Program-made: the position numbers and the translations under genes
Assembly: GCF_008151785.1 (NCBI RefSeq)
Contig: NZ_CP036523.1
Span: forward strand, 1,674,001-1,738,000
DNA from: Peptacetobacter hiranonis
GTDB taxonomy: Bacteria; Bacillota; Clostridia; Peptostreptococcales; Peptostreptococcaceae
Reading direction: 5' to 3'
Length of the DNA stretch: 64,000 nt
The notes under the pieces: generated by a model
Seen by the model: the letters and a program-made list of their open reading frames with translations, nothing else
The model's database searches: none
What the model was told of the DNA's origin: nothing
Shown: positions 27,051-34,832 of the stretch, piece by piece
Position numbering within the stretch: the first letter of the stretch is position 1
How the letters are laid out: every line of letters starts with the position of its first letter

Positions 27051-28274
27051 ATGGGCAGAAAGAAAAGAGAACCATTAAATCCAGAAAAGAAAAATATAAT
27101 AGCGGAGCTAATTAAAACATATGAAATTAAAACCGCTCAAGACATTCAGGATGCACTTAAAGATCTTTTAGGTGATACTATTCAAGAGATGCTTGAATCT
27201 GAAATGAATGAGCATCTTGGGTATGAAAAATATGAACGTGGTGAAAATACTAACTCAAGAAATGGATATAAAACAAAAAGGGTAAGATCTGGAATGGGAG
27301 AATATGAGATTGATGTTCCTCAAGATAGAGATTCTTCTTTCGAACCTCAAATTGTCAAAAAAAGACAAAAGGATATTTCTGAAATAGAGCAAAAGATAAT
27401 AAATATGTATGCTTTAGGCATGAGTAATAGAGATATAACTTCTCAAATAGAGGATATTTATGGATTTGAACTATCTGAAGGAATGATTTCAGATGTAACT
27501 GATAAAATAATACCTAAAATCGAAGAATGGAAATATAGACCTCTTGAAAGTGTATATCCTGTTGTATATATAGATGCTATCCATTTCTCTGTTAAAGAAA
27601 ATGGTTCTGTTAAGAAAAAAGCTGTCTATGTAATTCTTGGTATAAGTTCCGAAGGATACAAAGAAATTCTAGGATTGTATATTGGAGATACTGAAAGCTC
27701 TAAGTATTGGTTTTCTGTGCTAAATGAATTAAAAAATAGAGGTGTAAGAGATATTTTAATCGTTTGTGCTGATGGACTATCAGGAATAAAAGAAGCGATA
27801 AGCTCCGCTTTTCCAAATACTGAATATCAAAGATGTATTGTTCATCAAGTTAGAAATACATTAAAATATGTATCATACAAAGATAGAAAGGAATTTGCTA
27901 ATGATTTAAAAACAATATATCATGCCATTAATGAAGAACAGGCTCTAGCTAATTTAGAACGTACTTCAGAAAAATGGAATGAAAAATATCCAAATTCTAT
28001 GAAATCTTGGTTTAGTAACTGGGATTCAATTATACCGATATTTAAATTTTCACCAGAAACTAGAAAGGTAATTTATACTACAAATGCCATTGAAAGTGTA
28101 AATTCGCAGCTTAGAAAAATAAATAAAAAAAGAACTGTTTTTCCAAACAAGATTTCCTTAGAAAAATCACTATATCTATCAGTTGAAAAAATAAGCAAAA
28201 AATGGAGTATGCCTATTAGAAACTGGGGATATATTTATGGAGAACTTTCAATAATGTATGAAGATAGATTGTAA
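27051..28274 (+). CDS. IS256-family transposase
   Basis: A 407-residue mutator-type DDE transposase of full length. The first catalytic Asp lies in VVYIDAIHFSVKENG (near residue 172), the second in VCADGLSGIKEAI (near 240) followed by CIVHQVRNTLKYV, and the Glu in YTTNAIESVNSQLRK (near 348). These are the standard IS256 motifs. ATG 27051 has AGGAGG upstream within the left end region. All catalytic residues are present and the frame is unbroken, so the element is probably still active. Confidence 0.96.
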   Translation: MGRKKREPLNPEKKNIIAELIKTYEIKTAQDIQDALKDLLGDTIQEMLESEMNEHLGYEKYERGENTNSRNGYKTKRVRSGMGEYEIDVPQDRDSSFEPQIVKKRQKDISEIEQKIINMYALGMSNRDITSQIEDIYGFELSEGMISDVTDKIIPKIEEWKYRPLESVYPVVYIDAIHFSVKENGSVKKKAVYVILGISSEGYKEILGLYIGDTESSKYWFSVLNELKNRGVRDILIVCADGLSGIKEAISSAFPNTEYQRCIVHQVRNTLKYVSYKDRKEFANDLKTIYHAINEEQALANLERTSEKWNEKYPNSMKSWFSNWDSIIPIFKFSPETRKVIYTTNAIESVNSQLRKINKKRTVFPNKISLEKSLYLSVEKISKKWSMPIRNWGYIYGELSIMYEDRL

Positions 28275-28285
28275 TAATTAAAAAA

Positions 28286-28322
28286 GTCAAGAAAGCCGGC
28301 TTTTTTAGCTGGTTTTCTTGAC
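28286..28322. repeat. hairpin inside the insertion sequence, 3' of the transposase
   Basis: GTCAAGAAA and TTTCTTGAC arms with an inner GCCGGC/GCTGGT stem. No U-tract follows on the plus strand, so it may block read-through rather than act as a standard terminator. Confidence 0.5.
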
Positions 28323-28471
28323 TTGCAACAAAATAAATAATATTATGTTTTAAAGGGCGTTAGCCATTTATTCATAAATTATTTTAAGTCTATTATACTA
28401 CCTAACGGTAGTTTAAGCCATAGAGGGCTTATTTACAGAAAAAATTCTATATACCCATAATGAAAATAAAA

Positions 28472-28568
28472 AGACTGTCCCCTACTCCAGGCTTCGACGT
28501 CTCACTCTTTAGAGTAACACATTTCAAAGTCGTGAGCCGTCTCCAGATTGTCGTTAGGGTGACAGTCT
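28472..28568 (-). ncRNA. candidate structured RNA or elaborate terminator
   Basis: A 97-nt segment closed on the minus strand by AGACTGTC-A-CCCTA pairing with TAGGG-GACAGTCT (one bulged A), enclosing a second stem GAC-CTCAC/GTGAG-GTC and an inner CTTT/AAAG. A T-run follows on the minus strand (TTTTTATTTT). It lies 3' of the C39-like gene at 28703 and beside the insertion sequence. No riboswitch family I know fits. Confidence 0.45.
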
Positions 28569-28702
28569 ATTTTATTTTAATAAGTTTTTCTGAAACAGCT
28601 TTTACATAATTCATTTTGCGTATTTAAACTTCAGTGTCGCTTGCAGTATTGTCGTTTATTTGTCTATACATCTCTTCTTTGTTATATACTCAATTCTTTC
28701 TT

Positions 28703-29596
28703 CTATTCAAGTGAGTAGCTCCAAGCTGCTTTTATTTGATTTTTTATTTTGTCAAATTCCCATAGTTTTTTGCTTTTTTCTATGCTGTTTGGGTCGTGTA
28801 TTATAAGTTTTCCGTCTTTTATTCCTGCTATTACTATGAAGTGTCCTTCATCCGTGAAGTATCCTTTTGATACACTGCATATTATAGGTTTTCCATTGTT
28901 TAACTCATTTTCAAATGATTCTTTTGTTATATCGATTCTACTACCTTTTACACCGTATTGTTCTGTTACATCTGTCATTAAATCCCAGTTTGTTCCAGCT
29001 TTTTCGTGATATCCATTGTCATCACTATACTTTGCTATTTCCATCGGATTTATACCGTCATTTCCTGTAAGTCCAGTTATTACCATTGCTAGAGATGTAG
29101 GTCCACATCCATTTAGAGCAATTATATTTTCTCCATAATTATACCATCCCCATTTTGGATCCCATTGCTGAAGCATTGGTATTACTCCATTTCCACATTT
29201 TTCATCTATTTTTACAAATATGCTCGGCATTTTTAGAGATGATTTGCTAAGCACAAAGTCTAGTGTTTCTTTGTTATTGTATAATAGTTTCAAGACATCG
29301 GGTTGATATTCTTTTGAATTTTTAATAACTTCGTTATATCTTTTATCGCTCTTTGCTCTTTTTTGAAATTCTTTTAAATATTTTATAACCTTAGTATCTG
29401 ATATATCTTTAGGTATCTCCTCTACCTTAGCTTCTTCAGCCTTTTGGGCCTCTTCCTTACTTCTTTCTATTTTTGCTTTAATCCTCGCCTCTTCAAGATT
29501 TTTCTTATATAAATAATTGCCTCCTATAAAACAAAAGCTTACACAGATAGCAATTAAAAATATCCAACTCTCTTTGCCAATCTTCAACTTCTTCAT
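28703..29596 (-). CDS. C39-like cysteine peptidase, membrane anchored, copy A
   Basis: A 297-residue protein with one N-terminal membrane helix (about residues 9-25), a Lys/Glu-rich stalk (about 30-65) and a C-terminal papain-like domain of the Peptidase_C39_2 type. The nucleophile is the Cys of NGCGPTSLAMV, the His is in EGHFIVIAGI and the third residue in IHDPNS, so the triad is complete. It faces outward and could trim cell-wall or secreted peptides. There is no ABC domain, so it is not a bacteriocin exporter. ATG 29596 has AAAGGAG upstream. It is about 60 percent similar by eye to the next gene, and its leader holds a large hairpin. Confidence 0.8.
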   Translation of the reverse strand: MKKLKIGKESWIFLIAICVSFCFIGGNYLYKKNLEEARIKAKIERSKEEAQKAEEAKVEEIPKDISDTKVIKYLKEFQKRAKSDKRYNEVIKNSKEYQPDVLKLLYNNKETLDFVLSKSSLKMPSIFVKIDEKCGNGVIPMLQQWDPKWGWYNYGENIIALNGCGPTSLAMVITGLTGNDGINPMEIAKYSDDNGYHEKAGTNWDLMTDVTEQYGVKGSRIDITKESFENELNNGKPIICSVSKGYFTDEGHFIVIAGIKDGKLIIHDPNSIEKSKKLWEFDKIKNQIKAAWSYSLE

Positions 29597-29612
29597 AATA
29601 ATGTCTCCTTTC

Positions 29613-29727
29613 AAAAAAAGAAGAGGATATATTTAAAACTACATATTTCCATACTTATTATGCCTAAAATAATTATTATTTCACACATATTTGGAATTTT
29701 GTCGTTTTAGATATCCCCTCTTCTTTT
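29613..29727 (-). promoter_or_regulatory. leader hairpin with U-tract before C39-like copy A
   Basis: Minus-strand GAAGAGGGGATATCTAAAAC pairs, with a few bulges, with a segment ending TATCCTCTTC, followed by TTTTTTT that directly abuts the ribosome site. It therefore looks like a terminator inside the 5' leader, which could attenuate expression of the peptidase gene. Confidence 0.5.
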
Positions 29728-29929
29728 ACCATTATATCTAAAAAAGCTTAACTTTATCTTATTCTACTTCACATTTTTTAATATATTTTAATTTATTATC
29801 ATTATATAAATTTTGCCCTTATAATTTATCTTTTTTTAATTAATTTTCAATTATCCTATTATTTATTACATTATATAATAAATTTTATTGATTATTCAAT
29901 AAATCTAATCAATTATTTAATAACTTAGT

Positions 29930-29976
29930 AAAAAAGCACCACTTTTTACCCATATTTTTCAAGTAAAAAATGATGC
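29930..29976 (-). terminator. terminator of C39-like copy B
   Basis: Minus-strand GCATCATTTTTTAC pairs with GTAAAAAGTGGTGC, followed by six T. Confidence 0.75.
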
Positions 29977-30016
29977 TCATTTAAAACCAACTTATTATTA
30001 TTTATCGTTAAAACAA

Positions 30017-30829
30017 TTAATCAAGTGAATACGCCCAAGCTGCTTTTATTTGCAATTTTATGTCATTATAGTTCCATAGTTTTTCACTTCTAGCTATATT
30101 ATTAGGATCGTGTATTACGAGTTTTCCATCTTTAATACCAGCAATTACAATAAAATGTCCTTCACTTGTAAAATTTCCTGGTCCCATACTACAAATTACA
30201 GGATTGCCATTTTTTAATGCACTTTCAAAACTAGATTTTGTATTATCTATTGCCCAACCTTTAACCCCATATTTTCTTGCACCTTCTACCATAAGGTTCC
30301 AATTTGTTCCAGCTGCTTCGTGAAATCCATGTTTGTCACTATATTTAGCTATTTTTATAGGTGTTATATCTTTATCGCCAGTAAGCCCAGATACAACCAT
30401 TGATAACGCTGTTGGACCACATCCATTTATCGCAATTACATTATTTCCATATTCTCTCCAACCCCATTTTGGATCCCATTGCTGAAGTCTTGGTATTTTG
30501 CCATCGCCACAATCTTCATCTATATTTATTAAAAATGCTGGCTTTTTAAAATTATCCTTGCTCAATACAAAATCTAATGTTTCTCCATTAGAATACAATA
30601 ATTTTATTACATCCTCTGGGTAACTTTCTATATTTTGTATAACATTGTTATATCTCTCATCGTCTTTTGCTCTCTTCTGAAATTCTTCTACATATTTTGT
30701 AGTATCTCCAACTGGGGTAAAAGCTACATTACTCTCACTTGGTCCTTTTAGATATGATGCTATTAGTATCAATGCTACTACTCCAATTATTATCTTAACA
30801 CTTTTTTTAAGTTTTCTTTTCTTTTTCAT
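30017..30829 (-). CDS. C39-like cysteine peptidase, membrane anchored, copy B
   Basis: A 270-residue paralogue of the gene at 28703. It has a basic N-terminus, one membrane helix (about residues 11-27), no long charged stalk, and the same catalytic pattern: NGCGPTALSMVV, EGHFIVIAGI and IHDPNN. The WDPKWGWREYG block before the Cys is shared almost unchanged with copy A. ATG 30829 has AGGAGT upstream. Each copy has its own terminator, so they are separately transcribed despite being tandem. Function is unknown; an outward-facing thiol peptidase is the best guess. Confidence 0.8.
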   Translation of the reverse strand: MKKKRKLKKSVKIIIGVVALILIASYLKGPSESNVAFTPVGDTTKYVEEFQKRAKDDERYNNVIQNIESYPEDVIKLLYSNGETLDFVLSKDNFKKPAFLINIDEDCGDGKIPRLQQWDPKWGWREYGNNVIAINGCGPTALSMVVSGLTGDKDITPIKIAKYSDKHGFHEAAGTNWNLMVEGARKYGVKGWAIDNTKSSFESALKNGNPVICSMGPGNFTSEGHFIVIAGIKDGKLVIHDPNNIARSEKLWNYNDIKLQIKAAWAYSLD

Positions 30830-30989
30830 AATAAAATACTCCTAACTATTCTTGTCCTATTCATTTTAATAATTTTTTCTATCCTTGTAAATGAATTACA
30901 TAATATCTTCATATAATATTTAGAGTATCTTTAGAAATAATTGGTTCAATATTTTTTGTTACATAAATAATTCTTTATCTCATCGACCA

Positions 30990-31060
30990 AAAAATAAGAA
31001 AAATCTATGAATATTGACGACAATTTTGTGCACTTATCAAAACAATTTTCATAGATTTTT
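30990..31060 (-). terminator. terminator of the NRPS-like gene
   Basis: AAAAATCTATGA (30999-31010) and TCATAGATTTTT (31049-31060) form a perfect 12-bp stem, followed on the minus strand by CTTATTTTTT. Confidence 0.75.
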
Positions 31061-31074
31061 ATTATTATCCTATT

Positions 31075-33309
31075 TTATACTGGTATATTTTCCTTAGGAA
31101 GTTTCTTTTTATTTACCTTTCCTATTGGAGTAACTGGTATCTTATCTATCTGCATTATATATTCAGGAACCATATAAGGTGGTAAAGACATTTGAAGGTA
31201 GTTTTTTACTTTTTTAGGATCCACTTCTTCATCAGATACATAAAATGCCTTTAAGTAAAGTTCTCCTTTTTCGTCTGGTCTAGCTATACAAACAGAGCTT
31301 TTTATTTCTGGAATGTTATTTATTTCATTCTCAATTTCGTATATCTCAACCCTTATGCCTTTTATCTTAACCTGACTATCCATTCTTCCTATGCAGTCAA
31401 TATTTCCATCCTCTAACCATTTAGCAAGATCTCCTGTTTTGTACATAAATCTAGTGTACTTATCAAATGCAAATGGATTTTCTACAAATTTTTCCTTTGT
31501 AAGCTCTTCCTTATGCATATATCCCCTAGATATCTGTATTCCAGAAAGACATAGCTCTCCAGGAACACCTATTGGACATATATTTCCATTCATATCAAAT
31601 ATATACGCATAAGTATTGTAAATTGGTTTACCTATTGGAATCTTTTCGTACTCTTTATCTACATAGAATGAAGTCGCAAGTACAGTAAATTCTGCTGGAC
31701 CATATTCATTATATATCTTGTAATTTCTTTCTTTATATCCTTTTAGCTTATCTCCTCCAGATTGCAATACTCTTAAATACTTGTTATCACAATTTTTAAT
31801 AAATCTTTTTGCGAATATAGTTGGAACTGCTAAAATCGTTATCCCCTTCTTTTCACAGTACTCATTTACTGTATATTCATTTGCTCTTGCGGTTTCTGGA
31901 ATTATATCCACTGATGCCCCACAAAGCAAATATGGGAATATCTGTTTAACTGCTGCATCAAAACTAAAACTTAGATAAACTCCACAAATATCATTTTCAT
32001 CTGCGTTTATATAATCTATAGCGTACATACACATATTCATAAGACTTCTATGCTCTATAGACATACACTTTGGTCTACCTGTAGATCCTGATGTAGATAT
32101 TCTATATGCACAGTTATCAGGGTACACGTACTCTGTTATTGGAATATCTGTATTGAACATAGACTCATTTTCTATAAATAATAGTTTTTTATCTGTTTTA
32201 GGAAGTTGATTTTCTAATTTTTTAGAAGTTATTATTACTTTTGCCTCACTATCCTCTAAAAGATATGACATTCTAACAGATGGATTACTTATATCTATTG
32301 GAAATACCGCAGCTCCTGCTTTCATTATACTTATTGCTGCAATTATTACACCAATATTTCTAGGTAGAATAACTGCAACTGTATCTTCTCTTTTTATACC
32401 AATGCTATTTAAATATCCAGCAAATCTCTCTGTTACAATATCTAGCTCTCTATAAGTCATAGATGTTTTTTCATCACTAATAGCTATATTATCTGGAGTT
32501 TTCTTGACTTGCTCATAAAAACCATCCATAAATGTCATATCTGGTGGTCTTTTTTTACAACTCATATTAAACTCTTCAAATATTTCTTCTTCCTCTTCCC
32601 TAGATACAAATCTTATGTCTTTCATTTCTATTTTTTCATTTTCTACTATCTGAGAAATAACTGTTTCAAACATAGATAAAACTCGTTCAGCAGTATCTTT
32701 GCTGTATTTAGAAGGCATATACTTAGCTCTTATAACCAGGGTCCCCTCTCCGGCTACCATATCTACAGCAAACTCATACCCTTTAAGTCGCATAAGGTCG
32801 TCAATCATATCTTTTGCATACATATCTACATTTCCACTAACAAAAATTGTATTTATCAATTTTTTATCCAATGGGCTATTTTTTTCTATTTCCGATAGCA
32901 TATATGTCAAATATTCTTTTGATATATTCTTCTGATTTACAAATGTTTTAAGTGCATCTACAAAAGTTTCTTTTTCCTCAGTTGTAATTCTCACTGGAAT
33001 TATATTCATAGTACTCCCAAACATAACATCTCTTTCAAATGTATATTCTTGTAAAATCAAACCATATATTAACTCTATTATATCTGTTATATTTATCCCC
33101 TGTTTTTCAGAAAACTTTTTAAGTCTAGCATATTTATCCTCATTGATTACTATTTTTTCTTTAGATATAATACCGTTTACTTCTTTATTGAAGTAGTCTG
33201 CTGGGATTTTTGCCATATTATTATATCCTTCAAGCAGATTTGTCCAATGAAGTGCAGCTCTTTTTATTCTTTCAGAGCTAGCAGACATCTTTTTTTCTGT
33301 AGTTTCCAT
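31075..33309 (-). CDS. NRPS-like protein: half condensation domain plus adenylation domain
   Basis: A 744-residue protein. Residues about 1-230 resemble the C-terminal half of a condensation domain (FERDVMFGSTMNIIPVRI, the usual GxxxNxxPxR region), but the catalytic HHxxxDG half is missing. Residues about 260-740 are a full adenylation domain: A3 STSGSTGRPKC, A4 FSFDAAVKQIFP, A5 YNEYGPAEFT, A7 YKTGDL, A8 GRMDSQVKIKGIRVEI, A10 TPIGKVNKKKLP. Asp in A4 suggests an alpha-amino acid. No carrier or thioesterase follows the A10 lysine. It could load a carrier elsewhere or form an aminoacyl-adenylate. ATG 33309 has GGGGG upstream. It lies 33 bp after a DUF3867-like gene. Confidence 0.85.
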   Translation of the reverse strand: METTEKKMSASSERIKRAALHWTNLLEGYNNMAKIPADYFNKEVNGIISKEKIVINEDKYARLKKFSEKQGINITDIIELIYGLILQEYTFERDVMFGSTMNIIPVRITTEEKETFVDALKTFVNQKNISKEYLTYMLSEIEKNSPLDKKLINTIFVSGNVDMYAKDMIDDLMRLKGYEFAVDMVAGEGTLVIRAKYMPSKYSKDTAERVLSMFETVISQIVENEKIEMKDIRFVSREEEEEIFEEFNMSCKKRPPDMTFMDGFYEQVKKTPDNIAISDEKTSMTYRELDIVTERFAGYLNSIGIKREDTVAVILPRNIGVIIAAISIMKAGAAVFPIDISNPSVRMSYLLEDSEAKVIITSKKLENQLPKTDKKLLFIENESMFNTDIPITEYVYPDNCAYRISTSGSTGRPKCMSIEHRSLMNMCMYAIDYINADENDICGVYLSFSFDAAVKQIFPYLLCGASVDIIPETARANEYTVNEYCEKKGITILAVPTIFAKRFIKNCDNKYLRVLQSGGDKLKGYKERNYKIYNEYGPAEFTVLATSFYVDKEYEKIPIGKPIYNTYAYIFDMNGNICPIGVPGELCLSGIQISRGYMHKEELTKEKFVENPFAFDKYTRFMYKTGDLAKWLEDGNIDCIGRMDSQVKIKGIRVEIYEIENEINNIPEIKSSVCIARPDEKGELYLKAFYVSDEEVDPKKVKNYLQMSLPPYMVPEYIMQIDKIPVTPIGKVNKKKLPKENIPV

Positions 33310-33342
33310 TTTAATTCCCCCTTTTCAAAGAATTGTAAGGGT

Positions 33343-33924
33343 TTATTTATAGTCATATTTTTTAGTAGTTTCGCAAAGAACTACTCTTATTGTTTTATCA
33401 AACATATTTCTGTATGAGCTAAGGAATTCATTAAGCTCTCTATCTGATAAGTCTATTTTCTTATCACTGCAAAGTATAACTTTATCTTCTTCTATTATGA
33501 TTTCTAAATCATTTAAATCATTTTTTATGTACGATGTTATATTACTTTTTATTTTTATTTTATGACTGTATTTATCATAAAATCCAGATGCTTTAGTATA
33601 CCGATCTACACTTTCCTGAGATGGATTTGAAGAACTGATACCATTTATTTTTTCTGGGTCTAATCCAAATTTTTTAAGCTGGTCATCCATTTCTTTTGTG
33701 TCTATTCCATATCTTTCCATAAATTTCTGCTGTATTTTATAGAATTTTTCTTGAGATATGTTATTTTCTCTCATATAGTCCATCATTTTTCTTGAAAATC
33801 CAGCCATGCTTAGTTTGCCACTAGCAACATCAGTATAAAGGCTGTACATATAATCTTCAAATTTATCTACGTCAGATTCTTTTACTTTATTTTTTAATTC
33901 ATTAAAATCTATTATTTCAGACAT
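33343..33924 (-). CDS. DUF3867-like protein
   Basis: A 193-residue cytosolic, charged protein. The opening (IDFNELKNKVKESDVDKFED) and the block NNISQEKFYKIQQKFMERYG are as I remember for the DUF3867 family found in Clostridia, but I could not check this. No catalytic motif is visible. Residues about 1-100 look helical and 125-190 look like a mixed domain. ATG 33924 has AGGAGG upstream. It is the first gene of a two-gene operon with the NRPS-like protein 33 bp downstream, which suggests a shared function, though none is known. Confidence 0.6.
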   Translation of the reverse strand: MSEIIDFNELKNKVKESDVDKFEDYMYSLYTDVASGKLSMAGFSRKMMDYMRENNISQEKFYKIQQKFMERYGIDTKEMDDQLKKFGLDPEKINGISSSNPSQESVDRYTKASGFYDKYSHKIKIKSNITSYIKNDLNDLEIIIEEDKVILCSDKKIDLSDRELNEFLSSYRNMFDKTIRVVLCETTKKYDYK

Positions 33925-34312
33925 TTTTATACCTCCTGATTTTTTAATTTAATTGCTTATCTATTTTTTAACTTTTAATTTAATTGAAAAAGCCATTTTT
34001 ATATTAAAGATTATAACATATATAAATAAAGTTTAGCTTAAAATTTTTGAAAATTTAATCGCTTTATCTTTATTTTATTCATAAATATTTATTTAATAGC
34101 GATATAAAAGTATTAAAATTAATTAGAAGTGGGTAATACTATATCAAAAGCATTATTTTGAGTGTATATATGTTATCTTTTTATCCAAATATATTGAAAA
34201 AAGACTTAAAAACTGTTATCTTCTATACATATGATTATTTTAAATTTTTAATAATGCTAACGTTTATCTAATTTATTTTTGTAATTATTTATGTTCTAAA
34301 AGTATATTTTAG
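33925..34312. other. AT-rich divergent intergenic region
   Basis: About 390 bp with no gene. A possible plus-strand promoter for the YrvL-like gene reads TTGAAA (34194-34199), 17 bp, TATCTT (34217-34222). An inverted repeat ATCGCT/AGCGAT spans about 34059-34102. Nothing else is recognisable. Confidence 0.4.
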
Positions 34313-34759
34313 GTGGTGAGTTCAATTTCAAAAAAAAATAAAAATTCGGCTTTTGCAATGCTAATAACATTGATTATAGTTATGGCAATTTCATTTGGTA
34401 TTATTTATGCTGTAACTACTTTTGTTGGTATTGGTCTAATGACTTTAATCGGATTTGAATACAATTCTATTCCAGCGGTATTTTTATTCTTCTTTATTTT
34501 TGTATGTTTTACTATACCGTTAGATTTTATTAGTACATCTATATTAGATTTTGTACATTTTAAAGGTCGTATTCCCGAATCTTTTTATAAGATTTTAGAA
34601 TTTTTAGTAGAGTTTATTTTGGTTTTATTGGGATTATTGGTTGTAGATAGTATTATGAAATCTATTTCTATTCCTTTTAGGACTAAAGTTTTATTCTCTG
34701 TGTTATTATATGTATTTACTTCTTCAGTAGAGTATTTATTCTTAAAAGAAAAAAATTAA
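34313..34759 (+). CDS. YrvL-like small membrane protein
   Basis: A protein of about 145-148 residues with four membrane helices (about residues 14-38, 50-72, 92-112 and 120-140). The final block SIMKSISIPFRTKVLFSVLLY resembles the YrvL family of Bacillus, whose founding member is reported as an anti-SigX-type regulatory protein; that role here is not shown. The start is unclear: GTG codons at 34313 and 34316 have no ribosome site, while AGGTGG at 34311-34316 is ideally placed for an ATT codon at 34325. It is a single gene ending in a strong terminator. Confidence 0.65.
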   Translation: MVSSISKKNKNSAFAMLITLIIVMAISFGIIYAVTTFVGIGLMTLIGFEYNSIPAVFLFFFIFVCFTIPLDFISTSILDFVHFKGRIPESFYKILEFLVEFILVLLGLLVVDSIMKSISIPFRTKVLFSVLLYVFTSSVEYLFLKEKN

Positions 34760-34782
34760 AATGTCATTTATGGCATAAAAAT

Positions 34783-34819
34783 AGGGTACCTATCTTATAG
34801 TAGATAAGTACCCCTTTTT
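34783..34819. terminator. bidirectional terminator
   Basis: AGGGTACCTATCT and AGATAAGTACCCC arms flanked by A- and T-runs, shared by the convergent YrvL-like and double-cubane genes. Confidence 0.85.
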
Positions 34820-34832
34820 ATTAATTCAATTC

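Larger units (their letters stand above)
26992..28439 (+). mobile_element. IS256-family insertion sequence
   Basis: A 1448-bp element with imperfect terminal inverted repeats. The left end 26992-27017 begins TCTGTAAAT and ends CTATGG; the right end 28418-28439, read inward, begins TCTGTAAAT and ends CTATGG with a 4-nt gap between them. It contains one intact transposase gene. I could not find an 8-9 bp target duplication. The outer flanks carry GTATAT and ATATAC at equal distance (9 bp) from the ends, so either the ends extend further or the target was itself a hairpin. Confidence 0.85.

Noticed and set aside
26980-28450. 8-9 bp target duplication around the IS256-family element
   Set aside because: The flanking 9-mers are only A-rich and do not match; GTATAT/ATATAC is inverted, not direct.
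28703-30829. C39-like peptidases as bacteriocin-processing exporters
   Set aside because: They have only one membrane anchor and no ABC or exporter membrane domain.
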